A stretch of 64,000 nucleotides of DNA from DATKYQ01 sp035528415 (GTDB taxonomy: Bacteria > Myxococcota > B64-G9). The translations under genes and the position numbers were made by a program. Shown here piece after piece: positions 1 to 8,436 of the stretch (positions are counted from its first letter, which is position 1; every line of letters starts with the position of its first letter). A model generated the notes under the pieces. That model searched no databases. It had not been told where the DNA came from and saw only the letters and a program-made list of their open reading frames with translations. The stretch covers positions 10,464 to 74,463 of the forward strand of contig DATKYQ010000019.1 in the NCBI GenBank assembly GCA_035528415.1, written 5' to 3'.

Positions 1-1
1 C

Positions 2-343
2 ATCACCCTCGGCTTTTCTCAAGCGGCACGCGCCGAAGACACGCCTGCCCCAAAACCCAGCATTGGGAAAAAAGAGCAACTGAAGGACCAGAAGCAAGAG
101 CAAAAACAAGAACAAAAGCTGAAGCAAGAACAAAAGCTGAAGCAAGAACAAAAGCAAAAATTAAAGCAAGAAAAGAAAAAAGAGAAGCCCCGGTTCGTCG
201 ACCGGAACGGTGACGGGATCCAGGATGGTCGGGAGCACCGCTTCCGGGGAAAGCATCGCCGGCGAGGCAAGTGGGGCTTGGATGAGGGAGGCGGCGGAGA
301 GGAAAGGCACCGGGCGCGAGGGGAGTCCAAGAGCCGGCCCTAA
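2..343 (+). CDS. Lys/Gln-rich exported protein, 5' end outside window
   Basis: This is the open 3' part of a gene whose start lies before the window. The first visible residues (ITLGFSQAARAED) look like the end of a signal peptide with an A-R-A cleavage site. A strongly charged Lys/Gln/Glu tract of about 45 residues follows, encoded by a tandem 18-bp repeat. After it comes a short acidic loop, DRNGDGIQDG, of the calcium-binding D-x-N-x-D-G type, and a basic Arg/His/Gly-rich tail ending at TAA 341-343. The gene ends 24 nt before the outer-membrane protein gene on the same strand, so the two may be co-transcribed. No family is recognised. A periplasmic, low-complexity, possibly ion-binding protein is an inference. 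Confidence 0.6.
   Translation: MTLGFSQAARAEDTPAPKPSIGKKEQLKDQKQEQKQEQKLKQEQKLKQEQKQKLKQEKKKEKPRFVDRNGDGIQDGREHRFRGKHRRRGKWGLDEGGGGEERHRARGESKSRP
101..154 (+). repeat. 18-bp tandem repeat inside the Lys/Gln-rich gene
   Basis: Two identical 18-bp units lie at 119-136 and 137-154 (unit CTGAAGCAAGAACAAAAG). A degenerate third copy precedes them at 101-118. Each unit encodes six residues, LKQEQK, so copy-number change would stay in frame and alter the length of the charged tract. Confidence 0.75.
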
Positions 344-367
344 CGACCGGGGTTCGAGGGTGATGCT

Positions 368-1465
368 GTGAAAAGGTTTCTTGTCTGTTTAGCTGCTGGC
401 ATAGAGTTGCTGGTGTTGCATCCTGCCGGAGCGACCGACCTTGTTGCCAACTTGGACGTTCGCACATTGGCGAGCAGCAACGTGTTTCTGGACAAGTCCG
501 ATGAGTGGGATCTGCTGCTGCGACCGTCCGCCGAGCTTGGATTCGACTTCTCCCGGTACTGGTCGGCGGGTTACACCGGCGAACTGAACGCCTACACGAA
601 CCACCAAGATCTGCTGTCGCATCGGCATGAGGTCTACCTGTTTTTGAACCCGGCCTGGGGCCAGGACGGCGAGAACGAGCTGGCGCTGGAGGCCTCCGTG
701 CAAACCCTGCGCAACCAGGAGGCCTACCAGGATCTAAACCTTCTCCTGCCTACGCTCACGGCCAAGCTAGCGATGGAGCCGCGTCGCTGGTTGCGCTGGA
801 GCGTGTCCGCCACGGCTGCCTACCGGTACTTCTACGACGATAAACCTTCCGACTCGATGGATGTCTGGGCGCGCGGAGAGCTAGGCTTCACCCTGCCGAC
901 CCGCACCACTCTTTCTCCCCGGGGTTCCTACGGATATCGCCGCTACCTGCATCCAGGGCGAGGCGCCGACACCCAGGACCAGCAGTTCGTCCTCGGGTTG
1001 CACGTCAGCCAGTCGCTTTCGAAAACCTCCGGGCTGCAGTTCGATTACGCCTACCAATACGCCGTCGACGACAGCGGAGTCTTGAGCCGAAAATTGACCC
1101 AGGCTCAATTCACCTATCTCGGAGAGGAGTTCCTCTACTCCGGACATCGGGTAGTAGCCGGCTTCAAGCAACTACTGTTGGGCAAGTCTTCGGCGTTATG
1201 GCTGGGTCTTCGTTTCGAACAGCGTGACTATGCAGGCTGGGAGGCTATCGATTCGAGCGGCCGGCTCACCGGGGAGAACCGCAGTGATTGGAGACTGAAG
1301 CCCAGGGTCGCTTTCGAGTACAACTGGTGGCCGAAGAACAAGCCTAACGGCGTGCCGGACCTGAGAGTCAGCCTGGAGTACCTCTTTCTGCGTCAGTGGT
1401 CTAACAACGACTGGTACGATACGGCCGGTCACATGGCGGGCGTTTCCGTGTGGGGATCCTGGTAG
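368..1465 (+). CDS. Putative outer-membrane beta-barrel protein
   Basis: The 365-residue product has an N-terminal signal peptide (charged MKR, hydrophobic stretch, likely cleavage after about residue 22). Alternating hydrophobic and polar residues rich in Tyr, Trp, Arg and Leu follow, in a pattern typical of amphipathic beta strands. Examples are the segments around LRWSVSATAAYRYFYDD and LQFDYAYQYAVDD. It ends in an aromatic residue (Trp), as expected for a Bam-assembled barrel. The start is GTG 368, with the purine-rich GAGGG about 7 nt upstream. The ATG at 363 is in another frame. I do not recognise a named porin or transporter family, so the substrate is unknown. It follows the Lys/Gln-rich exported gene closely. 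Confidence 0.7.
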   Translation: MKRFLVCLAAGIELLVLHPAGATDLVANLDVRTLASSNVFLDKSDEWDLLLRPSAELGFDFSRYWSAGYTGELNAYTNHQDLLSHRHEVYLFLNPAWGQDGENELALEASVQTLRNQEAYQDLNLLLPTLTAKLAMEPRRWLRWSVSATAAYRYFYDDKPSDSMDVWARGELGFTLPTRTTLSPRGSYGYRRYLHPGRGADTQDQQFVLGLHVSQSLSKTSGLQFDYAYQYAVDDSGVLSRKLTQAQFTYLGEEFLYSGHRVVAGFKQLLLGKSSALWLGLRFEQRDYAGWEAIDSSGRLTGENRSDWRLKPRVAFEYNWWPKNKPNGVPDLRVSLEYLFLRQWSNNDWYDTAGHMAGVSVWGSW

Positions 1466-1510
1466 CGCCACCCTATGCACGTCTCGTAACGCGAAGTTAG
1501 AGGAACGAGT

Positions 1511-2311
1511 TCAGCCGCAGCGGCCGCAGCCGTCGTTCAACTCGTAGCACTCGGGGTGATGGGCGGCCCCGCAGCGCGGGCAGGAACGGCTGGAACCCTC
1601 GATCACATCGCCGCACACGGCGCAGCGCTCTGGTTCTGCGGTGCTGGGAGCCGCACTTTCCTCAAAGACCGCTTGGCCTGTCGCCTCGAGATAGGCTTTA
1701 AAGACCAGTTTGCCGGAGCTTGCGAACTTCAGAAGCAGGTCCGGTGCATCCAGCCAAGAGAGTTTCTGGATGCGCAGGGCATAGCGTTTGGTCGCCAGAT
1801 CGATGTGGTCGTTCATCTTCAGCGATCGCAACTCGAACAGGGCCTCGCGGACACCCGCCGTAGCCAACATCGATTTCACCCTCTCGGGCGACGAACCCTT
1901 GATCATGAACCTGGCGTCGAAGATCTCGTCGCCGATTTGGATGTCCTGTCCGCCAAGCAGCTTGCCCAACTTGGAAAACAGGCGCTCCGGGTAGATATGA
2001 AGCTCGAAGGGCGGATTGGATGAGAAGTTGAATATCAGGCGGGTGTAGTAAGTGGGGTTCTTGCCCCCGGTGGAGTAGAATTCGAGGCGGGCCGGATGGC
2101 CGAGATGCTCGAATACCAGGTTGGGCTGCTTGAAATAGCTTCCGGGTATTACGGTCCCGCCCAACTGCACAGCGACCATTTGCAGCATTTTACGACGCTC
2201 ACGGCGCTTTTTCGCCTGGACCCTGGATGCCGCGATGACGATGAAAATGCCGACGACGAGCCCCACCAGCATGAAGACAATCGAAATATGCGACGCGGAA
2301 TGCATGGGCAC
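1511..2311 (-). CDS. Membrane-anchored protein with C-terminal RING-like zinc domain
   Basis: This is a 266-residue protein. An N-terminal transmembrane segment (residues about 8-28) is followed by a basic stretch, then a soluble central region of unknown family (about 45-225). The last 37 residues hold eight potential zinc ligands: C-x2-C, C-x2-C, H-x2-C and a final C-x2-C. This C4-H-C3 arrangement resembles the prokaryotic RING finger family. The topology suggests one membrane anchor with the zinc domain on the far side of the central domain. Prokaryotic RING-like domains are usually assumed to mediate protein contacts. No ubiquitin-like partner is visible nearby, so ligase activity should not be assumed. 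It is divergent from the small secreted protein gene at 2415. Confidence 0.65.
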   Translation of the reverse strand: MPMHSASHISIVFMLVGLVVGIFIVIAASRVQAKKRRERRKMLQMVAVQLGGTVIPGSYFKQPNLVFEHLGHPARLEFYSTGGKNPTYYTRLIFNFSSNPPFELHIYPERLFSKLGKLLGGQDIQIGDEIFDARFMIKGSSPERVKSMLATAGVREALFELRSLKMNDHIDLATKRYALRIQKLSWLDAPDLLLKFASSGKLVFKAYLEATGQAVFEESAAPSTAEPERCAVCGDVIEGSSRSCPRCGAAHHPECYELNDGCGRCG

Positions 2312-2354
2312 TACTCCTTACACAGGCTCTCATTCTCATCCTTACGCCCCGAGA

Positions 2355-2384
2355 TTGTCAAAATAAACGACCTGGTGCTAGACT
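2355..2384 (+). promoter_or_regulatory. Candidate sigma-70 promoter for the gene at 2415
   Basis: TTGTCA (2355-2360) and TAGACT (2379-2384) are separated by 18 bp, and lie about 30 nt before the ATG of the exported protein gene. The match is by eye and only moderate. Confidence 0.3.
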
Positions 2385-2414
2385 CGCACCCATCTCGAAA
2401 GCAGGAGAAAAGTC

Positions 2415-2864
2415 ATGAGGAGTGCGCTACTAATTGGTTTGCTGTGTTTAGTTCCGGCCACCAAGATTCTCGGGGCCGAACGTCCGATCTCGGCCCGGCA
2501 AACCATGTACCGCCTGGTGAAACTTCTTGCCCGGCAGGATCTCGACAAGGCGAAAAAACTCACCATCAGCGCCGACGAGTATGCGTCTTTTTCGACCCGC
2601 CCGGTCGATCGTAAAGACTACCAGGCGCGACTCGATGGTTTTCTTTCGCACATCGCGCGCGAGCTTGCGGGCGGAGTGGAGTTCACAGGCGCACAGGCGG
2701 CCGACGCCTTGATCCTTCCGGCCGGACGCAAGACCAAGCGCGAGCTGGTCATGACCGTAATCCGGGCGACCTTCTCGCTGCACGGCAAGCAACTGCCCGG
2801 GCAACCAATGTCTTTTTTCTTTGTAAACCTCGAAGGAAGTTGGAAGATGTTCCTGCGCAAGTGA
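2415..2864 (+). CDS. Small exported protein of unknown function
   Basis: The 149-residue product starts with a clear signal peptide (MRSALLIGLLCLVPATKILG, likely cleavage near A21). The mature part of about 128 residues is mixed alpha/beta and ends in a hydrophobic-aromatic motif (EGSWKMFLRK). Such an ending is common in small NTF2-like secreted proteins, but I cannot assign it firmly. A strong Shine-Dalgarno-like AGGAGAA lies upstream of ATG 2415. The stop is 14 nt before coaBC, so the two genes are probably co-transcribed. Confidence 0.7.
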   Translation: MRSALLIGLLCLVPATKILGAERPISARQTMYRLVKLLARQDLDKAKKLTISADEYASFSTRPVDRKDYQARLDGFLSHIARELAGGVEFTGAQAADALILPAGRKTKRELVMTVIRATFSLHGKQLPGQPMSFFFVNLEGSWKMFLRK

Positions 2865-2878
2865 CACGGGAGGTCGAG

Positions 2879-4087
2879 ATGGGCCTGCTGGACGGCAAGT
2901 TCGTGGTTCTCGGAATCAGCGGAGGTATCGCCGCCTTCCGCGCCTGTGAACTTACCCGGCTGCTGGTCAAGGACGGGGCCGAGGTACAGATCGTACTGAC
3001 CGAGACGGCGGCCGAGTTGGTCGGCCCGCAGACATTCCAGGCGCTCTCCGGCCGGCCTGTCGAGGTCGGCCGAGGCGGTCGGTTGGCCGCAACTGGCATG
3101 GCGCACATCGACCTCGGCGCCCGCGCGGATCTGATTATCGTCGCCCCGGCCACGGCCAACACGCTTGCCAAGATGGCAGGGGGCCTTGCCGATAACCTGC
3201 TTTTGACCACGCTGCTCGCCAGCCGCTGCCCGGTAATCCTGGCCCCGGCCATGAACACGCGCATGTGGGAGAATCGCCTGACGCAAGCCAACATGTCGCT
3301 GCTTGGGCAGCTCGAGCGCATGCACATCGTCGGTCCGGCAAGCGGAAGCCTGGCCTGCGGAGAAGACGGTGTCGGCAGAATGGAAGAGCCCGCGATTCTA
3401 CTGGAAGCGGCCCGAACGGTGCTGGCCACACAAGATCTGGCCAAGAAAAAGATCCTGGTAACGGCCGGCCCTACCCGCGAGCCGCTCGACCCGGTGCGTT
3501 TTCTATCGAATCGCTCGAGCGGCAAGATGGGCTACGCCCTGGCGGCCGCCGCCGCGCGGCGCGGGGCGCAGGTAACGCTGATCTCCGGCCCGACCAGCCT
3601 GCCCCCACCCTGGAACGTGCATCTAGTGCCGGTTACGACCGCGACCGAGATGTCGCGCGCAGTGACCAGCGCAGTCGGGCGCTGCCAGGCTCTTTTGATG
3701 GCCGCGGCGGTGGCCGACTTCAGGCCGTCTAAAATCGCTCGCCAAAAACTGAAAAAGGCCGGCGGCGTTCCCTCGCTTACGTTCAAACCCACCCGTGACA
3801 TCCTGTCTCAGCTTGGAAAGAAAGGCGGGCCTGTGCTGGTCGGCTTCGCGGCCGAGACGCAAGATCCCATCCAGGCCGCCAAGCAGAAACTATTGGCCAA
3901 GCGGCTGGACCTGGTGGTGGCCAACGACGTCAGCCTGCCCGACGCCGGCTTCGATGTGGACACCAACCGCATCCAGCTGGTGGACAAAGGCGGCACCGAG
4001 GAGTTGCCCCTGCTCACCAAGGACCAGGCGGCCGATCGCATCCTGGACCGGCTGGTCGATCTTCTTAGAAAGCGCAAGAAAAAATAG
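2879..4087 (+). CDS. coaBC: Bifunctional phosphopantothenoylcysteine decarboxylase / phosphopantothenate-cysteine ligase
   Basis: CoaBC carries out two consecutive steps of coenzyme A synthesis: it ligates cysteine to 4'-phosphopantothenate and decarboxylates the product. The N-terminal FMN flavoprotein half (about 1-185) has the GISGGIAA start, the catalytic His in AHIDLGA, the PAMNTRMW substrate motif and the LACGEDGVGRM flap with its Cys. The C-terminal CoaB half (about 190-400) has VTAGPTREPLDPVRFLSNRSSGKMG and AAAVADFRP. Its 402 residues are the usual length. I chose ATG 2879 because GGGAGG lies 5 nt upstream. An in-frame TTG at 2840 would extend into the preceding gene without a better ribosome site. 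Confidence 0.95.
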   Translation: MGLLDGKFVVLGISGGIAAFRACELTRLLVKDGAEVQIVLTETAAELVGPQTFQALSGRPVEVGRGGRLAATGMAHIDLGARADLIIVAPATANTLAKMAGGLADNLLLTTLLASRCPVILAPAMNTRMWENRLTQANMSLLGQLERMHIVGPASGSLACGEDGVGRMEEPAILLEAARTVLATQDLAKKKILVTAGPTREPLDPVRFLSNRSSGKMGYALAAAAARRGAQVTLISGPTSLPPPWNVHLVPVTTATEMSRAVTSAVGRCQALLMAAAVADFRPSKIARQKLKKAGGVPSLTFKPTRDILSQLGKKGGPVLVGFAAETQDPIQAAKQKLLAKRLDLVVANDVSLPDAGFDVDTNRIQLVDKGGTEELPLLTKDQAADRILDRLVDLLRKRKKK

Positions 4088-4096
4088 AGCGACTTT

Positions 4097-5272
4097 TCAC
4101 AGAGGCCGGGACTGGCGGCGCAGTCTCCTGACCTCGTGTAAAACGCGGCTTTTTACCCGGGCCATGATTTTCTTTCGCGCCCCGGACGGCAGCGAAGGCG
4201 AAGCTTCCGTCCGGGCGGTTTTCCCCACCCTAGGGGCCTTGCGCATCTTTCGCGGTCCATTCGACTTCTTGCGCCCCCGCAGAAATCCCCGGCCGGTTCG
4301 GTGGGAGCCGGGCTTGCGGTAGGGCTTCTTGCGGCCGAGCAGCATGGTTCCCACTTCCTGATGATCTATCAGCTCCTGCATCGAGGGCAACTCGAGCTTG
4401 GCGTCGATGGCGCGCCTGAACAACGGCCTGAAGCGCTTGCCGATCGTCTCCGGATCGTCCAGGTTGCCATCGAGGTAAAGCCTCCTGAGTCGCTTGCGCA
4501 TGTCACGCGCTATGAGTAGGTTGCGGTGCCCGGTTGGATCGACCCGCGTGCAGGCGGCATCCTGTCCGTCGACGAGCAGCTCTCTCACCCGTGCTAGTGA
4601 CAGGCGGCGCATTTCATCGACCTCCTCGCGCGACAGCGTCATCTTGGTGCTCTTGGCATAGGCCTCGACTGTTCGCTTCCAGTGCAAGATCTGACTGAAC
4701 AACACTATCGAGTTGAAGATCTGCTTGTTGACCCTGAAAGAAAAGAGCGGCCCGGTCAGGATGGCGCGCAGGTGCCGGTCGTGCTTTTTAAAAGACCTGC
4801 CGGACAACGAACGCGCCATCTCCCAGCTCTCGGCGCTCATCCAGGTATCGAAGCGCATCTCCCAGTAGACGTGCGCCGCCCGGCGCCTGCGGTAGTGCTC
4901 GACGACCTTGTAGGGAACGAAGTAGTTATGGGCCACAACGTCCGCCGCCAGGTGCGCAAGGTAGCCCCAGGCAAAGGCGCGGGTGGAGTCGCTCTCGGCC
5001 ATGTCTAGAACCGACATGCCCACCTGCCAGTTGTGACAGTGAAGCTTGTAGGGCGACAGGCTCTTGCCTACGGTGATGTCCGCGGCGATGTTGCCGTACA
5101 GGAAATCAACGGGGAAGCGGCTCAGCAACACCGCCACGGCCGGAGCCAAGAGCGCCAGATCCCGAAGCACCACCAGACCGAACTCGAGGTGCGCCGCCGG
5201 TCCCCAGGCCCTGGCAGGCGAGGGTAGCAGCAGAAACAACGACGCCAGAAGTAAGTATACAAGCCAACGCAT
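4097..5272 (-). CDS. Exported zinc-dependent phospholipase C-like protein
   Basis: The 391-residue protein has a signal peptide (MRWLVYLLLASLFLLLPSPARA) followed directly by WGPAAHLEFG. This places a zinc-ligand Trp/His at the mature N-terminus, as in the bacterial zinc-dependent phospholipase C family. Further probable ligands are in the KLHCHNW motif and in YLAHLAADVVAHNY, with the acidic WEMRFDTWM later. The N-terminal 200 residues carry this domain. The C-terminal part is basic (runs of Arg/Lys with Pro), without a recognised fold. The biological substrate is unknown. It is divergent from the uracil-DNA glycosylase gene and convergent with coaBC, 9 nt away. Confidence 0.75.
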   Translation of the reverse strand: MRWLVYLLLASLFLLLPSPARAWGPAAHLEFGLVVLRDLALLAPAVAVLLSRFPVDFLYGNIAADITVGKSLSPYKLHCHNWQVGMSVLDMAESDSTRAFAWGYLAHLAADVVAHNYFVPYKVVEHYRRRRAAHVYWEMRFDTWMSAESWEMARSLSGRSFKKHDRHLRAILTGPLFSFRVNKQIFNSIVLFSQILHWKRTVEAYAKSTKMTLSREEVDEMRRLSLARVRELLVDGQDAACTRVDPTGHRNLLIARDMRKRLRRLYLDGNLDDPETIGKRFRPLFRRAIDAKLELPSMQELIDHQEVGTMLLGRKKPYRKPGSHRTGRGFLRGRKKSNGPRKMRKAPRVGKTARTEASPSLPSGARKKIMARVKSRVLHEVRRLRRQSRPL

Positions 5273-5277
5273 GACAC

Positions 5278-5306
5278 TTGTTCACACCCGCCGAAGATGC
5301 TATACC
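5278..5306 (+). promoter_or_regulatory. Candidate promoter for the uracil-DNA glycosylase gene
   Basis: TTGTTC (5278-5283) and TATACC (5301-5306) have a 17-bp spacer and lie 40 nt upstream of ATG 5347. The short 74-bp divergent region must also serve the phospholipase-like gene on the other strand. Confidence 0.3.
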
Positions 5307-5346
5307 ACGTGGCTGATGGGGTCAAACGTCCCCTGGAAAGCAGGAT

Positions 5347-6147
5347 ATGGCGGGTTCGGCCGTAACATTGGAACAGGTTGTCCGTGACCTCGATGTCGGG
5401 TTGCGGCTGCTTCGGGATATCGGCGTGCGTTACCTGGCCGTCGGACGGCCCGCAGAAAGTTCGGTGTCTTCGGTGCGCAAGCAATCGTTTCTCTTTGGAT
5501 CGCGCGGGGCAGAACCAAACGTCGGAACCGTAACGATCGAGCCAGAGCCGCCGGATCCGGTTCAGGCGCAGACGGCTCTGGACGAGCTGCGGGCAGAGAT
5601 CGGCGATTGCCAAAGGTGCCGGCTCGCCCAGGGCCGCAACAAGATCGTCTTCGGGGAAGGCTCGCCGGCCGCCCGGCTGGTCTTCGCCGGAGAGGGACCG
5701 GGGCGCGACGAAGATTCGAGCGGTCGGCCTTTCGTGGGACGCGCCGGTAAGCTGCTCGATCGCATCATCGTCGCCATGGGTTTTTCGCGCGAGGAAGTCT
5801 ACATCTGCAACGTGGTCAAGTGCCGCCCGCCCGACAACCGTACTCCCCAGGATGACGAGATGCGCACCTGCGGCCAGTTCCTGTCGCGCCAACTCGAGAT
5901 CATCAGGCCGCGCTTCATCGTCGCCATGGGCGCCACGGCATCCCGTTATCTGGTCGGCAGCAACCAATCCATGGGCAAGCTGCGCGGACGCTTCTTCGAG
6001 CATCCCTCGGGGGCGCAGGTCCTGCCCACCTATCATCCGGCCTACCTGCTCAGGAACCCGGCCGCCAAGAAGCTCACATGGGAAGACGTGCAGAAGGTCA
6101 TGGCCAGAATGGGAAAGACCGTGGGCAAAAAGCTCGAAGGGAGCTGA
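5347..6147 (+). CDS. Family 4 uracil-DNA glycosylase
   Basis: This enzyme removes uracil from DNA to start base-excision repair. The family 4 iron-sulfur cluster ligands are all visible: C88 and C91 (CQRC), the Cys of NVVKCRPPDNR, and the Cys of MRTCGQFL. The active-site motif GEGPGRDEDSSGRPFVG and the late motif TYHPAYLLRN are present. The first 60-70 residues form an N-terminal extension, as in many bacterial members annotated as phage SPO1 polymerase-related. At 266 residues, it is longer than the minimal archaeal enzymes because of that extension. The stop is followed at once by the nfeD-like gene. Confidence 0.93.
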   Translation: MAGSAVTLEQVVRDLDVGLRLLRDIGVRYLAVGRPAESSVSSVRKQSFLFGSRGAEPNVGTVTIEPEPPDPVQAQTALDELRAEIGDCQRCRLAQGRNKIVFGEGSPAARLVFAGEGPGRDEDSSGRPFVGRAGKLLDRIIVAMGFSREEVYICNVVKCRPPDNRTPQDDEMRTCGQFLSRQLEIIRPRFIVAMGATASRYLVGSNQSMGKLRGRFFEHPSGAQVLPTYHPAYLLRNPAAKKLTWEDVQKVMARMGKTVGKKLEGS

Positions 6148-6150
6148 GTG

Positions 6151-7623
6151 ATGATGAAACTACGCAGATCGGGCCGCAAATTCCTGGCAGTTTTTATCGC
6201 CTGCCTGGCCCTGGTTCTCTTGGGGGCCGCCGCGCAAGATGAAAAGAGTGCGGCCAAAGACGGCGGCAGTCCCGCTGTCACGGCCGACGCGCCCGCCGCC
6301 GCGAGTGCTCCCGTTGCCGCGCGCCCGGCCCGGGTGGCGTTGGTGAACATCAAGGGCGGCATCTTCCTGGGAACCGGCGAATACATCATCGAAGCCATCG
6401 ACCGCGCCGCGCGCGAAGGCTACGATTGCCTGGTGATCGAGGTAGACACCCCGGGCGGGGCGCTCGACGAAACCCAGGAGATCGTCAAGGCCATGCTCGG
6501 GGCGCGCATTCCGATCGTCGTCTACGTCACCCCCAAGGGCGCCCAGGCCGCCTCGGCAGGCACTTTCATCACCATGGCCGGCCACGTGGCCGCCATGGCC
6601 CCCGGCAGCCGCATCGGCGCGGCCCACCCGGTGATGATGAATTTTATGCCCAGCCTTCCAGGAGGCGATGACGAAAAAGACAAGGACAAGAAGAAAAAGC
6701 TCGAAAAGCAGAATGAGATCATGAACGAGAAGGTGACCAACGACACCGTCTCGTTCATCCGCGGGATAGCCAAGGAGCGCGGCCGCAACGCCGACTGGGC
6801 CGAGAAAGCAGTTCGTCAGGCCGTCTCGATCACCGCCGCCGAGGCCGTCGAACTCAAGGTGATCGATCTCGAGGCCGACACTTTAGACGACCTGTTCGAA
6901 AAGATCGACGGGCGCCAGATCGAGATCGATCACAAGATCAAAGTCACTTTACGAACACATGGTGCGATCGTCGATCGCTGGGGCAAGTCGCTCAAGCAGC
7001 GCCTGCTGGGTTCCTTGGCTAGTCCCAACCTGATGTGGCTGCTTTTCCTGCTGGGACTGGGCGGCATCGCCATGGAGTTCTACCACCCGGGCGCAATCGT
7101 CCCCGGCGTGGTCGGCGGCCTGTGCCTGCTGCTGGCGCTCATTTCCATCAACGTCCTGCCGGTCAGCATCGGCGGCCTGCTGCTGGTACTGGCCGGGATC
7201 GGACTATTCATAGCGGAGGCTTTCGTGACCAGTTACGGTTTGCTCGCCATAGGCGGCGGGGTGCTTTTAGTGCTGGGCGGCATCATGCTGGTGGACCCGT
7301 CCAGCCAGCCGCATTACATGGACCCCAGCCTGGGTGTTGACTGGAGCGTGCTGATTCCCACCGTGGTGGTGTTGGGGCTGGGCATGGTCTTTATCGGTTA
7401 CAAGGTGATCAGCACCCAGCGCAAAAAGATCGAAACCGGCAAGGAGGGCATGCAGGGCCTTACCGGCAAGGCGCGCTCGGAGATCACTCCCGAGGGCGGC
7501 AAGGCATTCGTGCACGGCGAGCACTGGCAGGCGCTGAGCCAAGAAACGATTCCCGAAGGATCGCAAATCGAGGTCATCAAGATTGAAGGACTGACGCTTC
7601 ACGTACGCAAGAAGAACCAATAA
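6151..7623 (+). CDS. NfeD-family membrane-bound serine protease (ClpP-class)
   Basis: The product of about 490 residues has a signal peptide, then a ClpP/SppA-type protease domain (about 60-270). It carries DTPGGALDE, the nucleophile Ser in AASAGTFIT, and a Lys in NEKVTND at the place of the catalytic lysine of the archaeal 1510-N protease. A lysine/aspartate-rich linker interrupts the domain near residues 172-190. Four or five transmembrane segments follow (about 285-425), and a C-terminal OB-fold NfeD domain ends the protein. The long NfeD form is typically paired with a stomatin/slipin whose C-terminus it cleaves, and that partner is the next gene. GTG 6148 or ATG 6151/6154 could start it. 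I chose ATG 6151. Confidence 0.9.
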   Translation: MMKLRRSGRKFLAVFIACLALVLLGAAAQDEKSAAKDGGSPAVTADAPAAASAPVAARPARVALVNIKGGIFLGTGEYIIEAIDRAAREGYDCLVIEVDTPGGALDETQEIVKAMLGARIPIVVYVTPKGAQAASAGTFITMAGHVAAMAPGSRIGAAHPVMMNFMPSLPGGDDEKDKDKKKKLEKQNEIMNEKVTNDTVSFIRGIAKERGRNADWAEKAVRQAVSITAAEAVELKVIDLEADTLDDLFEKIDGRQIEIDHKIKVTLRTHGAIVDRWGKSLKQRLLGSLASPNLMWLLFLLGLGGIAMEFYHPGAIVPGVVGGLCLLLALISINVLPVSIGGLLLVLAGIGLFIAEAFVTSYGLLAIGGGVLLVLGGIMLVDPSSQPHYMDPSLGVDWSVLIPTVVVLGLGMVFIGYKVISTQRKKIETGKEGMQGLTGKARSEITPEGGKAFVHGEHWQALSQETIPEGSQIEVIKIEGLTLHVRKKNQ

Positions 7624-7678
7624 CCCGAATCCCCGCGGCAAGGATCGCGGCGGATCGATCAATTAAGGAGGGTAAGAA

Positions 7679-8419
7679 ATGTATATCGTCATGGTACCGG
7701 CAGTGCTGGTTGGACTGTTCATTCTGATGGGTTTCCGCCAGATATTCGAGTACCAGCGCGGGGTGATCTTCCGCCTGGGCAAGTACTCGGGTATGAAAGG
7801 CCCCGGCCTGAAGTGGATCATCCCCTTCGTCGACCAGTTGGTCAAGGTCGACCTGCGCATCATCGCCCGGGACGTGCCGCCCCAGGACATCATCACCAGG
7901 GACAACGTCACCGTGCAGGTAAACGCGGTGGTCTTCATGCGGGTAATGAATCCCGACAAGGCGATTCTCGAGGTCGACAACTATCTCTACAACACCAGCC
8001 AGTTGGCCCAGACCACGCTGCGCTCGGTGCTCGGCCAGGTCGACCTGGACGACCTGCTGACCAAGCGCGAGAAGCTTAACGAGCAGTTGCAGACCATCCT
8101 GGACGCCGACACAGACCCCTGGGGCGTCAAGGTGACCAAGATGGAGATCAAGCACGTCGATTTGCCGACCGAGATGCAGCGGGTAATTGGCCGCCAGGCC
8201 GAGGCCGAGCGCGAGCGGCGCGCCAAGGTGATCCACGCCGACGGCGAGTTCCAGGCCTCGCAGAAACTGGCCGAGGCCGCCGCGGTGCTGCAGAAAGAAC
8301 CTGCCGCGTTGCAGCTGCGCTACCTGCAGACGCTGACTGAGATCTCAACAGAGAACGCCTCGACGGTGATCTTCCCCTTCCCGATTGAGTTGTTCAAGGG
8401 CCTGCTGGGCAACAAGTAG
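7679..8419 (+). CDS. Slipin (SPFH/band 7, stomatin-like membrane protein)
   Basis: This is a 246-residue SPFH protein: a short hydrophobic N-terminus (about 4-20) that inserts in the membrane, the SPFH domain (about 25-190) starting EYQRGVIFRLGKYSG, and a coiled-coil oligomerisation region rich in Ala/Glu/Arg (AEAERERRAKVIHADGE). The conserved pro-hydrophobic stretch KGPGLKWIIPFVDQ is present. A strong AAGGAGGG lies 6 nt before ATG 7679. Slipins form membrane scaffolds and pair with NfeD proteases, and here the genes are 55 nt apart in that order. The gene is convergent with the nitroreductase-like gene. Confidence 0.92.
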   Translation: MYIVMVPAVLVGLFILMGFRQIFEYQRGVIFRLGKYSGMKGPGLKWIIPFVDQLVKVDLRIIARDVPPQDIITRDNVTVQVNAVVFMRVMNPDKAILEVDNYLYNTSQLAQTTLRSVLGQVDLDDLLTKREKLNEQLQTILDADTDPWGVKVTKMEIKHVDLPTEMQRVIGRQAEAERERRAKVIHADGEFQASQKLAEAAAVLQKEPAALQLRYLQTLTEISTENASTVIFPFPIELFKGLLGNK

Positions 8420-8436
8420 TGCAGCTGAACTAACCG

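Noticed and set aside
101..154. CRISPR-like or iteron array
   Set aside because: The 18-bp repeats have no spacers and are in frame with a Lys/Gln-rich coding region.
3..467. Long reverse-strand open frame opposite the Lys/Gln-rich gene and the start of the barrel gene
   Set aside because: It is a mirror of the repetitive A-rich tract (Phe/Leu/Ala runs) and crosses the start of a better supported gene.
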